Source of the DNA: Labia minor
Lineage: Eukaryota; Arthropoda; Insecta; Dermaptera; Spongiphoridae
NCBI GenBank assembly: GCA_963082975.1
Contig: OY720344.1
Coordinates: 62,028,546 to 62,092,545 of the forward strand
DNA: 64,000 nucleotides
Reading direction: 5' to 3'
The notes under the pieces are model-generated. The model saw nothing but the letters and a program-made list of their open reading frames with translations, was not told the DNA's origin and made no database searches. Position 1 is the first letter of the stretch; each line of letters starts with the position of its first letter. Of the stretch, positions 12,154 to 25,374 are shown in pieces. The position numbers were made by a program, and so were the translations under genes.

Positions 12154-13625
12154 AATAGGTTCATAAATTTAAATTCATTTAATATAAAGAAAAATACTTT
12201 TAACTTCAATGAAACTAGTTTTTTTGAAAAAATAATTTTATGCCACTAATGTTTGAAAAATTAACTATTTGACTTCCACTAGGGTTAGATCACACGATCT
12301 TTTTTAGCCAAGAAGGGTCTGAGATACAATACTTCACTTCCATAAGAAAGCATTTTGAACATGAATGAACTGAAATGAGGAATCTTGTTATGTAATGCCA
12401 ATACATTTAAGAATAAATAAATAAATAAATGTTGAATCTTCAATTTTTTTATTTCCATGTAATCTCTATTTTCTCTATTTTTACTATTATTTATACCAAA
12501 TATATCCTTTTATACAAAATCTTATAAATTAACTTTAATAAAATAAATTTGAAATTTTTAAAAATATCAAAGAAAATAAAATTATTTCTATGTATAAATG
12601 TTTTATTTCTACATTCTAGAAGAAATATAAATAATAATTGACTTTTGTACATTTCTAAAATAATTATCACAATATTAATAATTCTTATATTTTACTTACA
12701 AACTTCGAAATAAAAACTGTTTTATTCGATACTAGAATCTAAAATTACTATAAAACAGGGGACAATTTATCAAAGGACCAAATGCAAGTTCAAAATTTCT
12801 TGGAGGCCGCAGACAAAAAAAACAACTTAATAATTATTACACCTTAAATATTTAATAAACAATACACATAATATATGTCTCTTTCAAGGTCTCAAAAAAC
12901 CCAAGATCCTTTCATAAACTTTTCCATAAAGAGGATCAAACATTTCCAATTGCTAATAACATCGTCAAATTGATTCATTTGGAACATCCTCAAAGTTACG
13001 CTGTGCGGTGAATATCGTTTGTTCGGTATGCATTGTTCGGCTTCTAACGAGAAACGTTTTATCATTTATGATTGAGGTGGTGTAAATAATAATAATAATA
13101 ATAATAATAATATCGACTTAAATAAAAATAATTAACTGAAAAATTTTCTACTACATTCTTATATACTTATATATATATACTTATTATTTATAGTAATAAA
13201 ATTGAAAAGGAAACTTCGTGGCCTCAAATACCACTTTTCAGCAACTCACCAATTCAATTCCGATTGTATCATATCTGATATCTGATTTTTTTTTTATTAT
13301 ATTTTTTTGTCCTTTCTCTTGGAAATGTGAATGATAAAAAAGATTTGAAAAATTATTATCTAAATGTCACGTAATATATATTTTTTTTATTTGTTCGTTG
13401 AGCCAATTTATTTGGGCGGTGGTCAAGCTCAACTTAGATACGTGCCTCTATTACCAAAATCGAATTTTTACTATAGAAAAATTCGGGTTTTCTTTCGTTT
13501 TTTTTTTCTACTAGACATTCTCTTACCATTTGATTTCACATTAAGTATCATATTTAATGAAAATTACATTTTATTATGATAATTTATAATTATTATCTTA
13601 TTAGACAATGTTTATAAAGACAAAT
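10620..13625. other. AT-rich intergenic stretch
   Basis: No supported gene. A moderately GC-rich patch at 10780-10990 and a C-rich then G-rich patch at 11330-11660 have no long frames and no recognised similarity. (TA)n occurs near 12116-12150 and (AAT)n near 13085-13112. The open frame at 13364-13579 has no recognisable similarity. Confidence 0.45.
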
Positions 13626-13629
13626 CGAT

Positions 13630-13705
13630 CTGTATTGGTTTCAGCCTGGAGAAAAATTATCTTCATTAGTTTTTTCTTAATTTAAATTTATATGACGTCA
13701 CAAAA
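13630..13705 (+). repeat. X-family fragment
   Basis: Matches the internal part of X (TTGGTTT...GAAAAATCATCTTCATTAG... then TATGACGTCA). It keeps one perfect TGACGTCA at 13693-13700. Both termini are missing. Confidence 0.6.
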
Positions 13706-15169
13706 TATATTTATTAATCTCTCATAAATCAAAAACAAATACGGCTTGGTACATTGTAAGTATTGTATTGCTTGCAAAAACGTTGTAAGTATTGTTATTT
13801 TTTTTCTCTAAATATTTGAAATTTTTTAATGTTTTGTCGTTTAATTTTTTGTTAATTTTTATAAATTTTTATTAGTTTTTTAAAATCTATTTTCGTGTTT
13901 AATTTTTATTAAATTACTAATTTATATTTATTTATTCATTGTTCTTTTATTAATTAAATTTTAGATAGTTTTATAATTTTTAATATTTTTTCACTAAAAT
14001 ATTGTTTAATATTTATTAATATTATTTATTATTATTGAGGACCCCAAGTTCCATTCATTTTAATCAAATTGATGCAATGATGTAACATTTAATAATTGTA
14101 ATAAATAATCAAAGAATTGTATATCAATATTATTTAAAGGGTCGAGCGAAAGCTCGGTGTTCCAGGTACTTTATTATTATTATTTGGATTGAAAGATCCA
14201 TAAATTATTGATTTTATTGGATGAAAAAGCTTAAAAAGTAATATGAAGCTATACTTAAGTCGTTAGTTGTAGTAAGCCTGAGAGCTGTGTAGAGTTTGAA
14301 TTGAACCCTAACTCTATGTCATCTTTCTTCATTCCCCCCTCCTTCTCCTTCAACTCACTATCATCACCACCACCAACATCTGGTAATTCAATTATGATTT
14401 GGCAACATGGCGAATGTTGACGACATGTCTCCTTTTCCAGACCCAAAATATGGAATTACAAACTCTTAGCTGGATTAGGATGTTCCAAGTAACGAGATCT
14501 AAGCCTCTTGACATAGCGAATAGGATCTTTGGGCTTTTGGTCCCTAAGCATTCATCAAATTAGCATAGGATCCCAGACAATTTATAATTAATAGATAGAA
14601 AAGCTTTATATTATATTTCTATTTTAATTCACCTCTTCCCTCTACCCTCATTATTTCAATGATTGGCCATTAAAAATGAATCGAAATTAGTTAATTATTT
14701 TTATTTTGTTTTGAGCGTAAATATGAATAAAATATTTTATATATGAAATATTATTAAATTAAATTATATTAATATAATATTATATAATATTTGTTAGGGA
14801 AATCTACGAGGGGTAGTTGCCTTATGATGTTAAAAAATTTAATATCTATGTACTGTACTGTGAGGGTTTGATTTAAGAGAATAATAAACAAAACTCCATC
14901 AAAACAAATTATTATTTCTGGACTGAAAATGTTCAAACTGTATGAGTGGTAAAAAAGAAGGAACTAAAAAGATTAATATTTTCCATTTTAATAACAAAGA
15001 TTTTAATGTTATTGAATATATCCAAAATTAAATAATTATTAATTTGATAATTGTTTAAAAATATATACATAAATATTAGTTCTAGTATATTTGATATCGA
15101 CTGTAATAGACCACTTAAAAACTATCTTATTATATAACAACTTATCACTAAAGACCTTAATACAAAAAA
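13706..15169. other. AT-rich intergenic stretch
   Basis: No supported gene. It contains a small perfect hairpin, CGAGC-GAAA-GCTCG, at 14143-14156. A GC-richer patch at 14270-14570 holds a 63-codon minus frame that I do not recognise. Confidence 0.4.
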
Positions 15170-15387
15170 TATAAATATAAAAAAAAATTATAAAATAACG
15201 TTTTTCTCGTGGACTAAAAAGAATAAAATAATTTTTCTATAAGCCTGACAAAGTTTGTGGATGAATTTCTTCATATACAACGAAAAAACGTTGGGCGCAT
15301 TTAGTTTTATTTATTTATATGAAACATCAAGTCAAATTTTTGTCATAATGAAAACTTTATTAAACACGTAAAAACTGACATATTTTT
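15170..15387 (+). repeat. V-family repeat, copy 1
   Basis: Shares AAAATAACGTTTTTCTCRTG, TTTTTCTATAAGCCTGA and TTGGGCGCATTTAG blocks with copies near 16010, 31085 and 62395. Copy 1 and the copy near 16010 lie in opposite orientation around a Z element. No coding capacity. Superfamily unknown. Confidence 0.6.
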
Positions 15388-15754
15388 TACTATCTCGCCA
15401 GAGATAGTATTGCGATCACGAAAATTTTCGATGTCGAGATTTTGATGTTGTTATATGTTTTGAAAGTCCCTGAGTCATTTTCACTAAGGTTGAGAAAAAT
15501 GTCTCTCTGTGTGTATGTGTGTATGTATGTATGTGCATGTATGTATGTAGACAAGATTACGCAAAAACGGTTTGAGCTAGAATCATGAAATTTGGTACAT
15601 GGACATTATTCAAAATTAGTAGTTTTCTATCAACTTTTGAGAAATGTAGCTCAACCGGAAGAGGGTCATTACCTACTTTAATTTATATATATTTTATTAT
15701 GTTATTTAATCCAATTCAAATTGCGAGATGGTCGAGTGGAGACACTCCAGCTAA
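15388..15754 (+). mobile_element. Z-family DINE-1/Helentron-like element, copy 1
   Basis: The 5' end is a perfect hairpin, TACTATCTC-GCCA-GAGATAGTA (15388-15409). A GTGTATGTATG microsatellite lies near 15510-15548. The inverted motif GCGAGAT is at 15723-15729. A 3' hairpin GAGTG-GAGA-CACTC (15734-15747) precedes CTAATT. Terminal motif, microsatellite, inverted motif and 3' hairpin near CTRR is the layout of Helentron-derived non-autonomous elements. The open frame at 15585-15806 is not a gene. Confidence 0.65.
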
Positions 15755-16009
15755 TTTATTATGCAATAAAATTTATAGATTAAAATTTTATTATTTTTCA
15801 ATATAATAAACTTATATCTAAGTATGTAACAATTTTAAAAGAATGATTATTTTCTTAAATGTACATATTTTCAATCATAGTCAAAACAGTTGATTATATC
15901 AGAAGAAATAGTGTTACTTGTTAATGAAGTGTTTTAGTGTGGTATGTAAGTATTTATATAAATTCTAGCTCTATAAAGGAATTTAATTGCATAGAAATAA
16001 AATAGAAAG

Positions 16010-16135
16010 CAAATGAAAACTAAATGCTCCAAACGTTTTTCGTTATGTGTATATGAAGAAATTCAGGCTTATTAAAAATTATTTTTTTTTTAGTTCATGA
16101 GAAAAACGTTATTTTATAAAAATTTTTATATATTT
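16010..16135 (-). repeat. V-family repeat, copy 2 (inverted relative to copy 1)
   Basis: The reverse complement matches copy 1 over the AACGTTTTTCTC, AATAAGCCTGA and TTCTTCATATAC blocks. With copy 1 it forms imperfect inverted repeats about 0.7 kb apart that enclose Z copy 1. Confidence 0.55.
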
Positions 16136-17890
16136 ATATTATTTTATTCTTTTTAGTGCAATTTTAATTCGATAAATTTATTTTTTATAACAAGAGGAAT
16201 AGAAAAGTTGATGTTATACAAAATTTGCAAATTGAATGAAACAAAAAGAAAATAATTATTAATTTTTTAAAACTGATTTTATGTATTTATATTTATTAAG
16301 AAGTAAATATTATTATTGTGCAGTAATGTTATTAAAAAATATTAATTATATTATTTAAAAATTCCTCTTTTGTGGTTCGATATTTCTTAATTAAGCAATA
16401 TTCGACAAAAATAAACTTTATAAAGAGTAAAGCTAGAATTAACATTAGACTTATACTCGAAATAGTATAACCAGTAAATAATGAAAGATCATACACACTA
16501 CGAAACAAAGGAGATGATATGTATTAATGAGACGAGAAATTACGATAGAGAGATAGAGTTACAAGAAAAAGTCATCGGACAGGCGTTCCTATCTTGCCAG
16601 TTCGTCACCTGGATGGCGCTGCAATATAATTAGCATTAATTTTAATTAATTTAAACATTTAGTCTACAATATATATGTTGACCTGACTTAACAATATTAT
16701 TATATTATATTAAATTGAATGTAAACATCAAATCTATACAATATAACGAATTGCAAATGTTCCATCAGTAGATGAACACTGGCCAAAATTATAAAAATTA
16801 CTGCTAGAAGGGGGTCGAGAGGGAAGACAGATAGGCGTAAAGGGACTGACTATCCAATATATATTAATAAAAGCCTATATAGCTATACGAGGTTAATAAT
16901 ATATCATATTAACAACGACAACTAATTTTATCTAATTATTTTCATGTTAAAATAAAAAAAAAATGTTGTTACAATTTATAATTAACATTATTATTACATT
17001 ATCTATGTTTGTGTTTGCACATATGAATGTGTGTAGATGAATTGATAAATTGATAAAATAATAACAATTTTAATAATATTAATAATATAATTTTGCATAA
17101 TGGATTAATTTCATTGTATAGTATAATTCATTAAAATATTAATTGTGTAAAATTTAACTATCGAAATGTTCATGCAGATGTAACAAATTTCAATGAAATC
17201 AAGATTTATTTTTTCTATTAATCATTATTTTTAATGATGTCCTTGGTTTTTGACCATGATAATAAATATATAAAATGTATATTAAACTAATTATTTAAAT
17301 TAATAATCATTTCTTTTTTATTTACAAAATATCATTTAAAAATAAATAAAAAATCATTCCTTAAAAGATTAATTATTAATAATAATAAATGTTTATTTGA
17401 AAATCTTCGTCTAACAATTTGATTTATATAAACTGGATAAAATAATTTAATCCATGATAGGAAGTACATTCATCTCTATTATGAGTCACATTTACCTAAT
17501 ATATTCCTCATTATTGTTATTATATTTTCTTCCATTCGTATTCTAGGACTTCCAACCGATCATTTTCTAAAGTGGTTTCACCATAAACAAACTTCTCATC
17601 TATCATTCGAGTCAAAACCTCATTATGTCGAAGAATTCATATATCTTATTTTTTCATAGAACAAGCGATTAATATTAATATATAAAAAACAAATAAACAT
17701 TGTATTTAAAAAAAAATTATCACGTTTGGATCGTTTTCATTAGTATAAAATGCTAAATCATTAAGATATTTATTTATTTAATAATAATTATGGATGAGAT
17801 TGAAATGGTTTTCTAATAATCGTTATTAAAAATGAAAACAAACATGTTTGTTTAATAATAATATAATTTTCTTTTTCATTATTACTATTA
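16136..17890. other. AT-rich intergenic stretch
   Basis: No supported gene. GC-richer islands at 16560-16625 and 16795-16850 were not recognised. Confidence 0.4.
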
Positions 17891-17894
17891 CTAT

Positions 17895-18300
17895 TACTAA
17901 ATTTTGATGTTACACGTTTTAAGGCCTATGAGTCATTTTTATTAAGGTTGGAAAAAATTTCTGTCTGTGAATGTGTGTATGTAGACAAGATTACTCTAAA
18001 ACTAGCTAGAATAATGAAATTCGGTACCCGGGCATTTTTCAAAATTCGTAGTATTCTATCCACTTTTGAGAAATATGGCTAATTTGGAAGAGGACCATTA
18101 TCTATCACGTTTTCATTTATTTCCCTCTAAACTGAACGTAAAATTAAAGATGGTTTTCACATGATTAAAAATTGTTTAAAACTGCTATATATAGAATTTC
18201 AGCTTGATTGAATTGCTGAGAGTACTGGAATTAATTTTTTAAATTTTGACTTGAAATAATCCAATTCAAATTTCCGAGAAAGTCTAGTGGAGTCACTTTA
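17895..18300 (+). mobile_element. Z-family element, copy 2 (5' hairpin missing)
   Basis: Matches Z from TTTTGATGTTACACGTTTT through the TGTGTATGTAGACAAGATTA block and the CAACTTTTGAGAAAT-type block to the 3' region AAGTCTAGTGGAGTCACTTTA. The 5' terminal hairpin is lost and the 3' hairpin has mutations, so this copy is old. Confidence 0.6.
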
Positions 18301-18845
18301 GATTAACAGAAACATTGATAAAAAAAAAAGGAAAATAATACATACCGAAATGAATATGAAATTTTATATTTCTTAATCATTTAAGCATCCATAACAATCT
18401 AATCGTTTAATAAGTAGACTACCTGATATAAATTAAATTTTAGAAAAACCTAGATTTTAATAAATATATATCGATTAAAGTAAAATAATTATGAATGGGA
18501 TTAAGGGATTTTAGAGTAAAGCACTCTGTGTAGTTTGGTTTGTTTATACATGAGATCATAAATTTAAATTTTATGCTTTATTTTATCATCTTTCAAATAT
18601 TCACTTTGATGCAATAGTGATAAATAAAAATAAATAAATAAATAATAAAAAAAAATATAAAAAACAAGCTTTTATTTAAATGCACTAAAAAGGAGTAAAT
18701 AATTTTTACACACACCACGATTTCCTTATAATTAATCATTTCTAAAAAATGAAAGCTTGGGTGCTAAACATGTAGGGAAAGGAAAAGAATACGAAGGACA
18801 TTTCATTGTAAATGCACAAACCTTTCTGCTTTTTTCCCTTTTCCA
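18301..18845. other. AT-rich intergenic stretch
   Basis: No supported gene. The mariner fragment to its right has no left terminal inverted repeat in this stretch. Confidence 0.4.
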
Positions 18846-19187
18846 CTATACTTGATAACTAGGTCTATTTGAAGTAGAATTTGTGTTTTTCCCTGCATGT
18901 TTGGCTACATTAAACTTCTCTGCAATCTCACGTGTTGTACTGTGACGATCCGAATCGATTATTGCTTTGATTCGGTCGTCATCAACTTCAACTGGATCAG
19001 AGCGTTTTTCATTTTTGAGTGAAAAATCACTAGAACGAAATTTGGCAAAACAATTTTGACACTGCCGTACTTTTAAAGCTTGGTCACCATAAATAGTACA
19101 TAACTTTTTGTGAGCTTGCGATGCGTTTTTTCCTTTCCTGAAATAAAAAAGCCAAATATGGCGAAAATGTTTGTTTTGATTTTCCAT
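18846..19187 (-). pseudogene. mariner transposase N-terminal fragment
   Basis: A minus-strand frame of 113 codons starting MENQNKHFRHIWLFYFRKGK. It contains the HTH_48-type DNA-binding region of mariner/SETMAR transposases (ASQAHKKL...YGD, RQCQNCFAKFRS-DFSL) and the second helix-turn-helix start (HSTTREIAEKFNV). Homology ends after about residue 95, and the last residues are unrelated. The catalytic DD34D domain is missing, so no active enzyme is made. Confidence 0.75.
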
Positions 19188-19375
19188 TTTTTAACAGTCG
19201 CCAAAAAAACTACACAACCGATCAAAACAATTTTCAACTGATTGTGACAGTTGAAGTACCAACTATCAAATAACAAAATGTGTTTGACATTTCGATTACA
19301 GCAGCAAACCTAAAAATTCAACTAAAACCATCTACGAGTGAAAACCGCAATTACTTAGTTGCCAACTCATTTTAA
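19188..19375 (-). mobile_element. 5' UTR and terminal inverted repeat of the mariner fragment
   Basis: Upstream of the transposase Met on the minus strand the sequence leads to GAGTTGGCAACTAAGTAATT (19352-19371), which looks like a mariner terminal inverted repeat followed by GCGGTTTTCA. The partner repeat is absent. Confidence 0.55.
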
Positions 19376-20941
19376 TTTATTAATATAAATTTATAATTGG
19401 AATTTAATTACATTTTGTTTAATATAAATTTTTTTTTAATTCAAAAATTTTAAAATTCTGTATTTTTTAAAAATTCCAAATATTTCTTTTTGATTATTGC
19501 ACTGTCATCGACTTTTAATATACATTTCAAATTTGAGCGAAATCGCTCAACTAGAAGTGGGTCAAATTCACCTTGCAAGATTTGACGATAGGATACGATG
19601 TGAAACTAAATAAAAGCATGTAATAAAAAATTAATTACAAACTTATTATATTTTTTGAATTTAAAATAATTAATTTTTTAATTTATTTCTAAAAATTACT
19701 ACTAATTAATTTTATAATATTAATTCAAATCAATTCATATGAATAAAATTTCAATGTCATTTTATTTTAAATTGTATTCAATTCTCCCTCTCTATTTTAT
19801 TTTTTTAATAAATTGAATTAATATATATATATATATATATTAAAAGATTCTTTATCCTTTCATTCTTTCTCTTTCTTTGAAATGCATAACTTCATTATTC
19901 AAGGATCAATTACTATCCTAACTCTCCCAGGTGTATACTTCTCTCACCTCTCCATCCCTCTCTTCCACGTTTTCATTCCTTCTCACCACCCTTCTACTCT
20001 CCCCACCTTGACCTTGGTCAAAACTTATGACCTTCTCAAATGGTTCCGTTTCTTTTTAATTTTTTTTTTTTTTATTAACAAATTAAATAAAAAAATTCTA
20101 GAATTCAATCTCTATTTTGGATAATAATATAAAAAATATTTCTTAAAATGTTCATGCTTTAATCAATATTATTATTATTATTATTATATACATTTCTATA
20201 AGAACAACAACAAATTAAATAAATTTGTTCTAGTCAATTATTAATATGATTATTATTATTTTAAAAATTATCTATTAAAATACTTTTTCAAATTTTTTTA
20301 TTTCAAAATTAATTATTATATTATTTTATGTCACAAATGTCCCTTGATACTGAAGTACCTTTAAACTACTTATATTTATTTTATTATCTTTTTCAAAAAA
20401 TAATCCAATTTAATTATATAGACTTATTTAATTTTTTCTTTTATGACAATTTTTTTTTTATTAATTTTAGTATCTAATTATTAAATACCAATTAATTTTA
20501 ATATATTTCTCATTATTGAAAATTAATTAAAAACCTTTTAATGAGATTATTAATTTAAAAGTCCATAAATAAAAAACTAATAATTTAATAATTAATTAGA
20601 ATTAAATTAAACTCTTTTTCTGTTTATTTGTGTTCTAATTTATATAAATTAATAAGTCCTTTTAGTAATTTAATCAAAATTTAGAAAGAAAAAAAATAAA
20701 ATGAAAAGAGGGTATCTTTTGTGTTTAATTCATTGTGTCTGTCTTCAAAACTTCGTTTCTTTAATGAACCACAATAAAAGTCGATTAGGTTGAAAAGACA
20801 ATTCTCTAGAGTTGCAAATGAAAATGTTTCTTGAAAGTTAATGTCAGAGTTTTAAATAAGACGTAGCCATTCACATGCAATGTTTATAAAAAATAAATTT
20901 AATTTAATTATTATTATATTTTATTAAAATTACGACCATGT
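19376..20941. other. AT-rich intergenic stretch
   Basis: No supported gene. The plus frame at 19882-20124 is low-complexity and not recognised. Confidence 0.4.
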
Positions 20942-21710
20942 GCAGAAGAAATATTAGGAGAATATCAATGCGGGTTCAGGCCAAATCGATCGACTTTAGA
21001 TCAGATATTTGCATTAAGGCAGATATTAGAAAAAAAACGCGAATTCAATATTTCTGTTCATCAATTTTTTGTAAACTTTAGTAAAGCATATGACTCAATA
21101 GACCGGGAAAAACTTTTTCAAATTTTGATCTTAATGGGAATTCTGAAAAATTTAGTACTTATGATTCAAATTTGTCTTAAAGGTAGTAAAGGAAGAGTAA
21201 GATGCAGGAATCAATTGTCAGAAACTTTCGAAATTCGGAATGGGTTAAAACAAGGAGACGCACTATCAACAATTTTATTTAATTTAGTATTGAAATATGT
21301 GATTAGACAAATTGGGGGAACTTAAAAATCAAAATTTAAATTCATATGTTCTGCAATCACAAAGGATAATAATATTCGAGTATTTTTAAATCGAGGTTGC
21401 AATCGAGTAACGCCTGTTATCATGAAGTAAAGGAGCTTATCTCGACACGTGGCTAGAATGGGAGAGGAAAGAGTAGCGAAAAATATATTGGTGGGGAGAT
21501 CAATTGAGAAACACTGGTTTGAAGACCAAGGACGCGTTGGGTGGATAATATAGGAAGGCACGTGAGAAAGATGGGAGAGAGTAGGGATTGGAGGGTTTAG
21601 CTCAGAATAGGGATACTTGGAGAAGTGCGGTTGCTGCGGCCAAGTACTTTCGAGTTCCGTAGAGCCACAGAGATAGATAGATAGTATTATATCTATCTAT
21701 ACTCAATTAT
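20942..21710 (+). mobile_element. LINE family B fragment with internal deletion
   Basis: In frame from 20942: QCGFRPNRSTLDQIFALRQ, then VNFSKAYDSIDRE, then RNGLKQGDALST-ILFNL. These are reverse transcriptase blocks of an insect non-LTR element. The first catalytic Asp is Asn here (VNF for VDF). After IRQIGGT the frame stops and the sequence jumps to the ITKDNNIRVF region and then the C-terminal tail, so YADD is lost. The 3' end is CGTAGAGCCACAGAGATAGA followed by GATA repeats, shared with the copy ending at 57690. Confidence 0.75.
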
Positions 21711-22751
21711 TAAGAATATTAATATTCGAAAAAATTTAAGTTAAGTAAAATTCTTGTTGCCCCTTAAAATACCATCATACCATTTATACCATGTAAAGCT
21801 TACTTTCATAATTATTACTCTAGAAGTATTAAAGTTAAAATATAAATACTAATATTTTATTAGCGTTGTATTTTTAGTCATGTGGCCCATTACTTTAGCA
21901 ATATCAAAATTATACAATTCTACAAAATATTTATGGATCCTAAATTGATTATATTACTGAGTTAAATTACAAAATAACATGATCTCTTTGTATCTTCAAA
22001 TTTACCATGAATAGAGAGAAGAAAAACTAAGGGATAGGGAATTTCGAAGAATGTTGTTGCAGAAAATAACTTCGGAATTCAGTAGCGCTAAAGAAAACGA
22101 AAAATTTTAAAAATATAATTGGATGAATTAATTATTTTTGTAATATAAAAAAATATTTCATTTATTATTTTATACTTTTAAGAGAATAAAGAAAAAAAGA
22201 AATTCTTTAAATAATTGATTTGTTAAATATTTTTTTATTTTATAAATTGGCAAAAACAAATTTATTACTTTTTAATTTTATGATAACATTATTTCTTAAT
22301 TTATTCTTTAATTAGTTATATTTATCAAATTAAGAAATTTATTAAATAATATAAAGAATATATTTCACAAATATATATATGTGTCAATAATAAAATTCTA
22401 GATTTTGATATATTATATTCCTAGAGCTAATTAATATTAATATTTCACATAATTATATATATTTGTTTATATATATATCCCTATATTATAATGCGTATGA
22501 TGTTGTAGATAAAAGAATGTATTATTTATTATTGATACAAAATTGCATCATTCTAAAATGATTCTTTTATGAATAAATTTATTATTCATTTAGAAAAAAT
22601 GGAAAAACAAATTTATAAAAAAAATACAAAGTCACTTAATTAATAAAATATAAAAATCGTATATGAATATATATATATATTATATATATGTTTAAGGTTA
22701 AAAAAAAATTTTTTTCGGGTAACAAATTGAGGTATAAATTTAACGAGATAA
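21711..22751. other. AT-rich intergenic stretch
   Basis: No gene or recognisable repeat was seen. Confidence 0.4.
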
Positions 22752-23087
22752 TCTATATATATAAAAAAAGGTTTTTGTCTGCACATTGCTCAGAATTAAA
22801 AATTTTTGCATATCTTCGTGTTTCATGACCTCTAGAATCCAAAAGTGACTTTAGAATTTTTCATGTCTGTCTGTCTGTCTGGTAACATAGGCTATAAATT
22901 TATAAAAATATATTTTAAATAAGAACACAAAAAGAAATGAATGTTTTATGTAATATACTGATTGAAACAAAATGGATGAAAATCTTTTACTACTTTCAAC
23001 CACCAAATACTATGTACCAATCGGGGGTACAGGGGGCGGAGCCCCCGTCTAAGTGTGAAGAGCGCTGAGGGCGCTCTGAGCAGCTAG
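22752..23087 (+). mobile_element. complete non-autonomous Helitron
   Basis: Begins TCTATATATATAAAAAAAGG, a typical insect Helitron 5' end. Ends with the hairpin GAGCGC-TGAGG-GCGCTC followed by TGAGCAGCTAG and then T, which is the CTRR rule. It sits between host A and T. Internally it has (GTCT)n near 22865-22880 and a strong GGGGGC-GGA-GCCCCC hairpin (23032-23046). It has no coding capacity; mobilisation would need a RepHel protein in trans. Confidence 0.8.
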
Positions 23088-25374
23088 TATATATATATAC
23101 ATATAGTATATTATGAGAAATTATTTTCGGGTTATTTTCATATTTAATTATGAGATTTGGGTCTCGACTTTTCGCCGACATTTTTAAGAGGGTTTATTTA
23201 AAAGTTTCTGGGTCTTAAATTATGTGGCGAAAAGTAAAGTGACCACATTTTCATTGAGACAAAGCGGGACAAATGGGATGAAATGAGAATGACAAATTTA
23301 GTTATATATACATATATTTTTTATTGTATACTTTCATATACTTGTACAAAAACGAATTAATTATTTATTATTGGTAACTATAAAAATATTTGTAAAAATA
23401 ATAAATTTCTTTTACGGTCATATTTTTGATCCGAGTGAATACTTTGGAATAGATTCGGATCATTTATTAAAATAACGTGAAATATTTCACATGAATTGGT
23501 CAAATTATATTTTACACTTATTATATAAGTTTTAATGTTCAACTGCCTTATATATTTTTACATTTAAAATAAGTAATGAAGATATTTTCTAAAAAGCGGG
23601 ACATTTTGAAAAATCGGCCGCACGTGGGATAGTCATCAAAAAAGCGGGACTATAATGCCATATATACATTACAAAATTATTTGTTTATTAGATTGGTAAT
23701 CATCTATTTTATTGTTTAATTTAATTGCTATTGTTAAACAATTGCTCATCAATCATCAATGTGTTATTATTAATATTATCTATAAGTAGAAACCACTTAA
23801 ATTGCAAATGTATATTCAAATAGGCAAGATAAACGGTCATTAAATGTTAATGTCATATATGTATACAGGCAAATCAATGATGGTATAGATATGGTCAAGA
23901 TCCATTTCCATATATAGGATAATGCTTAAAATGATGATCATTCATCTAAGAGACGAAATGATTAATCCTCAACATCATCCATTAAAACATAGTAAATGTT
24001 ATTATTGTTATTATTGAGGAAATTAAAGGTTTGTTTTGTTATTAATTATATTTTTTATTTTTCTATTTAATTAACTTCTCGAACTCCTGATTATCATTTA
24101 TCTAATAAATAGAACAAATAAATCAATTTAAAACTGGATAAGTGTGTGTTTAAATTTAAATTATTGTTGTTTATTTTTAATCATAACCGTAATTCAGAGA
24201 GTGTGTAGATTCAAATTTCAAATAAAAATAACAAATAATTAATCGTTGTTTTCTTTTGGAAAAAAAATATCTGATTAGTTTTTATTTCCTTTATTTAAAT
24301 AGAAGAAAATATTTCTTAATTTACTCATAAAAATTAAAAAAAAAATTATAAATATAGCTTCAATATAAAAAAATACATAATAGATAATTCTCATATAAAA
24401 TTCATTCAGAGATTGAGCTAATATTTTATATAATCACTATGAGATATTCAAAATAATAACAGAATTATAAACGTCGGAGGTTAATTTATTTTTTATGTCT
24501 GTTATAGTAGACTGATTGTTTACAATCAACTTCTTAGGTTATAAGGAAATCTACGCTTGAATAAGGTGAAGGTCTGGAGTGGTCAGTCAGGTTATCCTTG
24601 AAAAAATATATTAAAATAAAATGATTATGATCAAAAAAATAAATGGAATAGTAGCAATATATTTTAAGATTCAAAATAAATTGATTGCTATAGGTATATA
24701 CAAACACACACACACACACAAATCTTTTCATTCATGTGAATACATATTTTAGATTTTTTTTATCAAATAAAAAATATATTAATAATTTATTTCATTTTTT
24801 AAAAAATAAATTTATCAAATAAATTAAGAATTAAACATTAAAAATAATATATTTTTTATAATTTTTTTACTGGGACATCCAAACATTTCAAAAAGATTTA
24901 TTTACTTAAAATGTAGTCACTTTTACCAGAATATACCAAAAGTAAATCAATGAAGTTAACAATCTTTTGGTGATTAATAAAAAAATTGATTTCAATTATA
25001 AACCCCAAAAAATACCTTTGTTAATAATTCTGTTTCTTAAAGTATATTATATCATCTCCATTCAATTAATATTTTCTCCTAATTCCCTTATATATTGTTC
25101 TTCCATTTGCCTATCCATCTGATGTTTACCAATTGGTTTACCCTACTGGCATTCGAACATTTTATTTTCCCTTTCATGTCAAATGTCTCTCTCATGGTAA
25201 CTCTTCTGATTTTTAGGACCAAATTTAATCAATTTTTTTAATAAATTATTTATAATTATATAGATCGGTAAGTCGTAGGAGAGTTTATTTTAATTTAATA
25301 TTTATTTTTCAAATGTCTGTCCAATTAAATTTTATACTCTCTTTTGAGTAGAATAAAAGATTTATCTTTACTTT
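23088..25374. other. AT-rich intergenic stretch
   Basis: No supported gene. GCGGGAC motifs near 23260, 23597 and 23643 resemble the GTGACCATATTTC...CGGGAC repeat near 59420 and may be a decayed transposon. A (CA)n run lies at 24705-24720. Confidence 0.4.

Noticed and set aside
14143-14156. CGAGC-GAAA-GCTCG hairpin as a structured RNA
   Set aside because: A 5-bp stem with a GNRA loop is too little evidence; no surrounding conserved pairing or second copy.
14255-14446. 63-codon minus frame as an exon
   Set aside because: Acidic low-complexity peptide with no similarity and no convincing splice sites at its ends.
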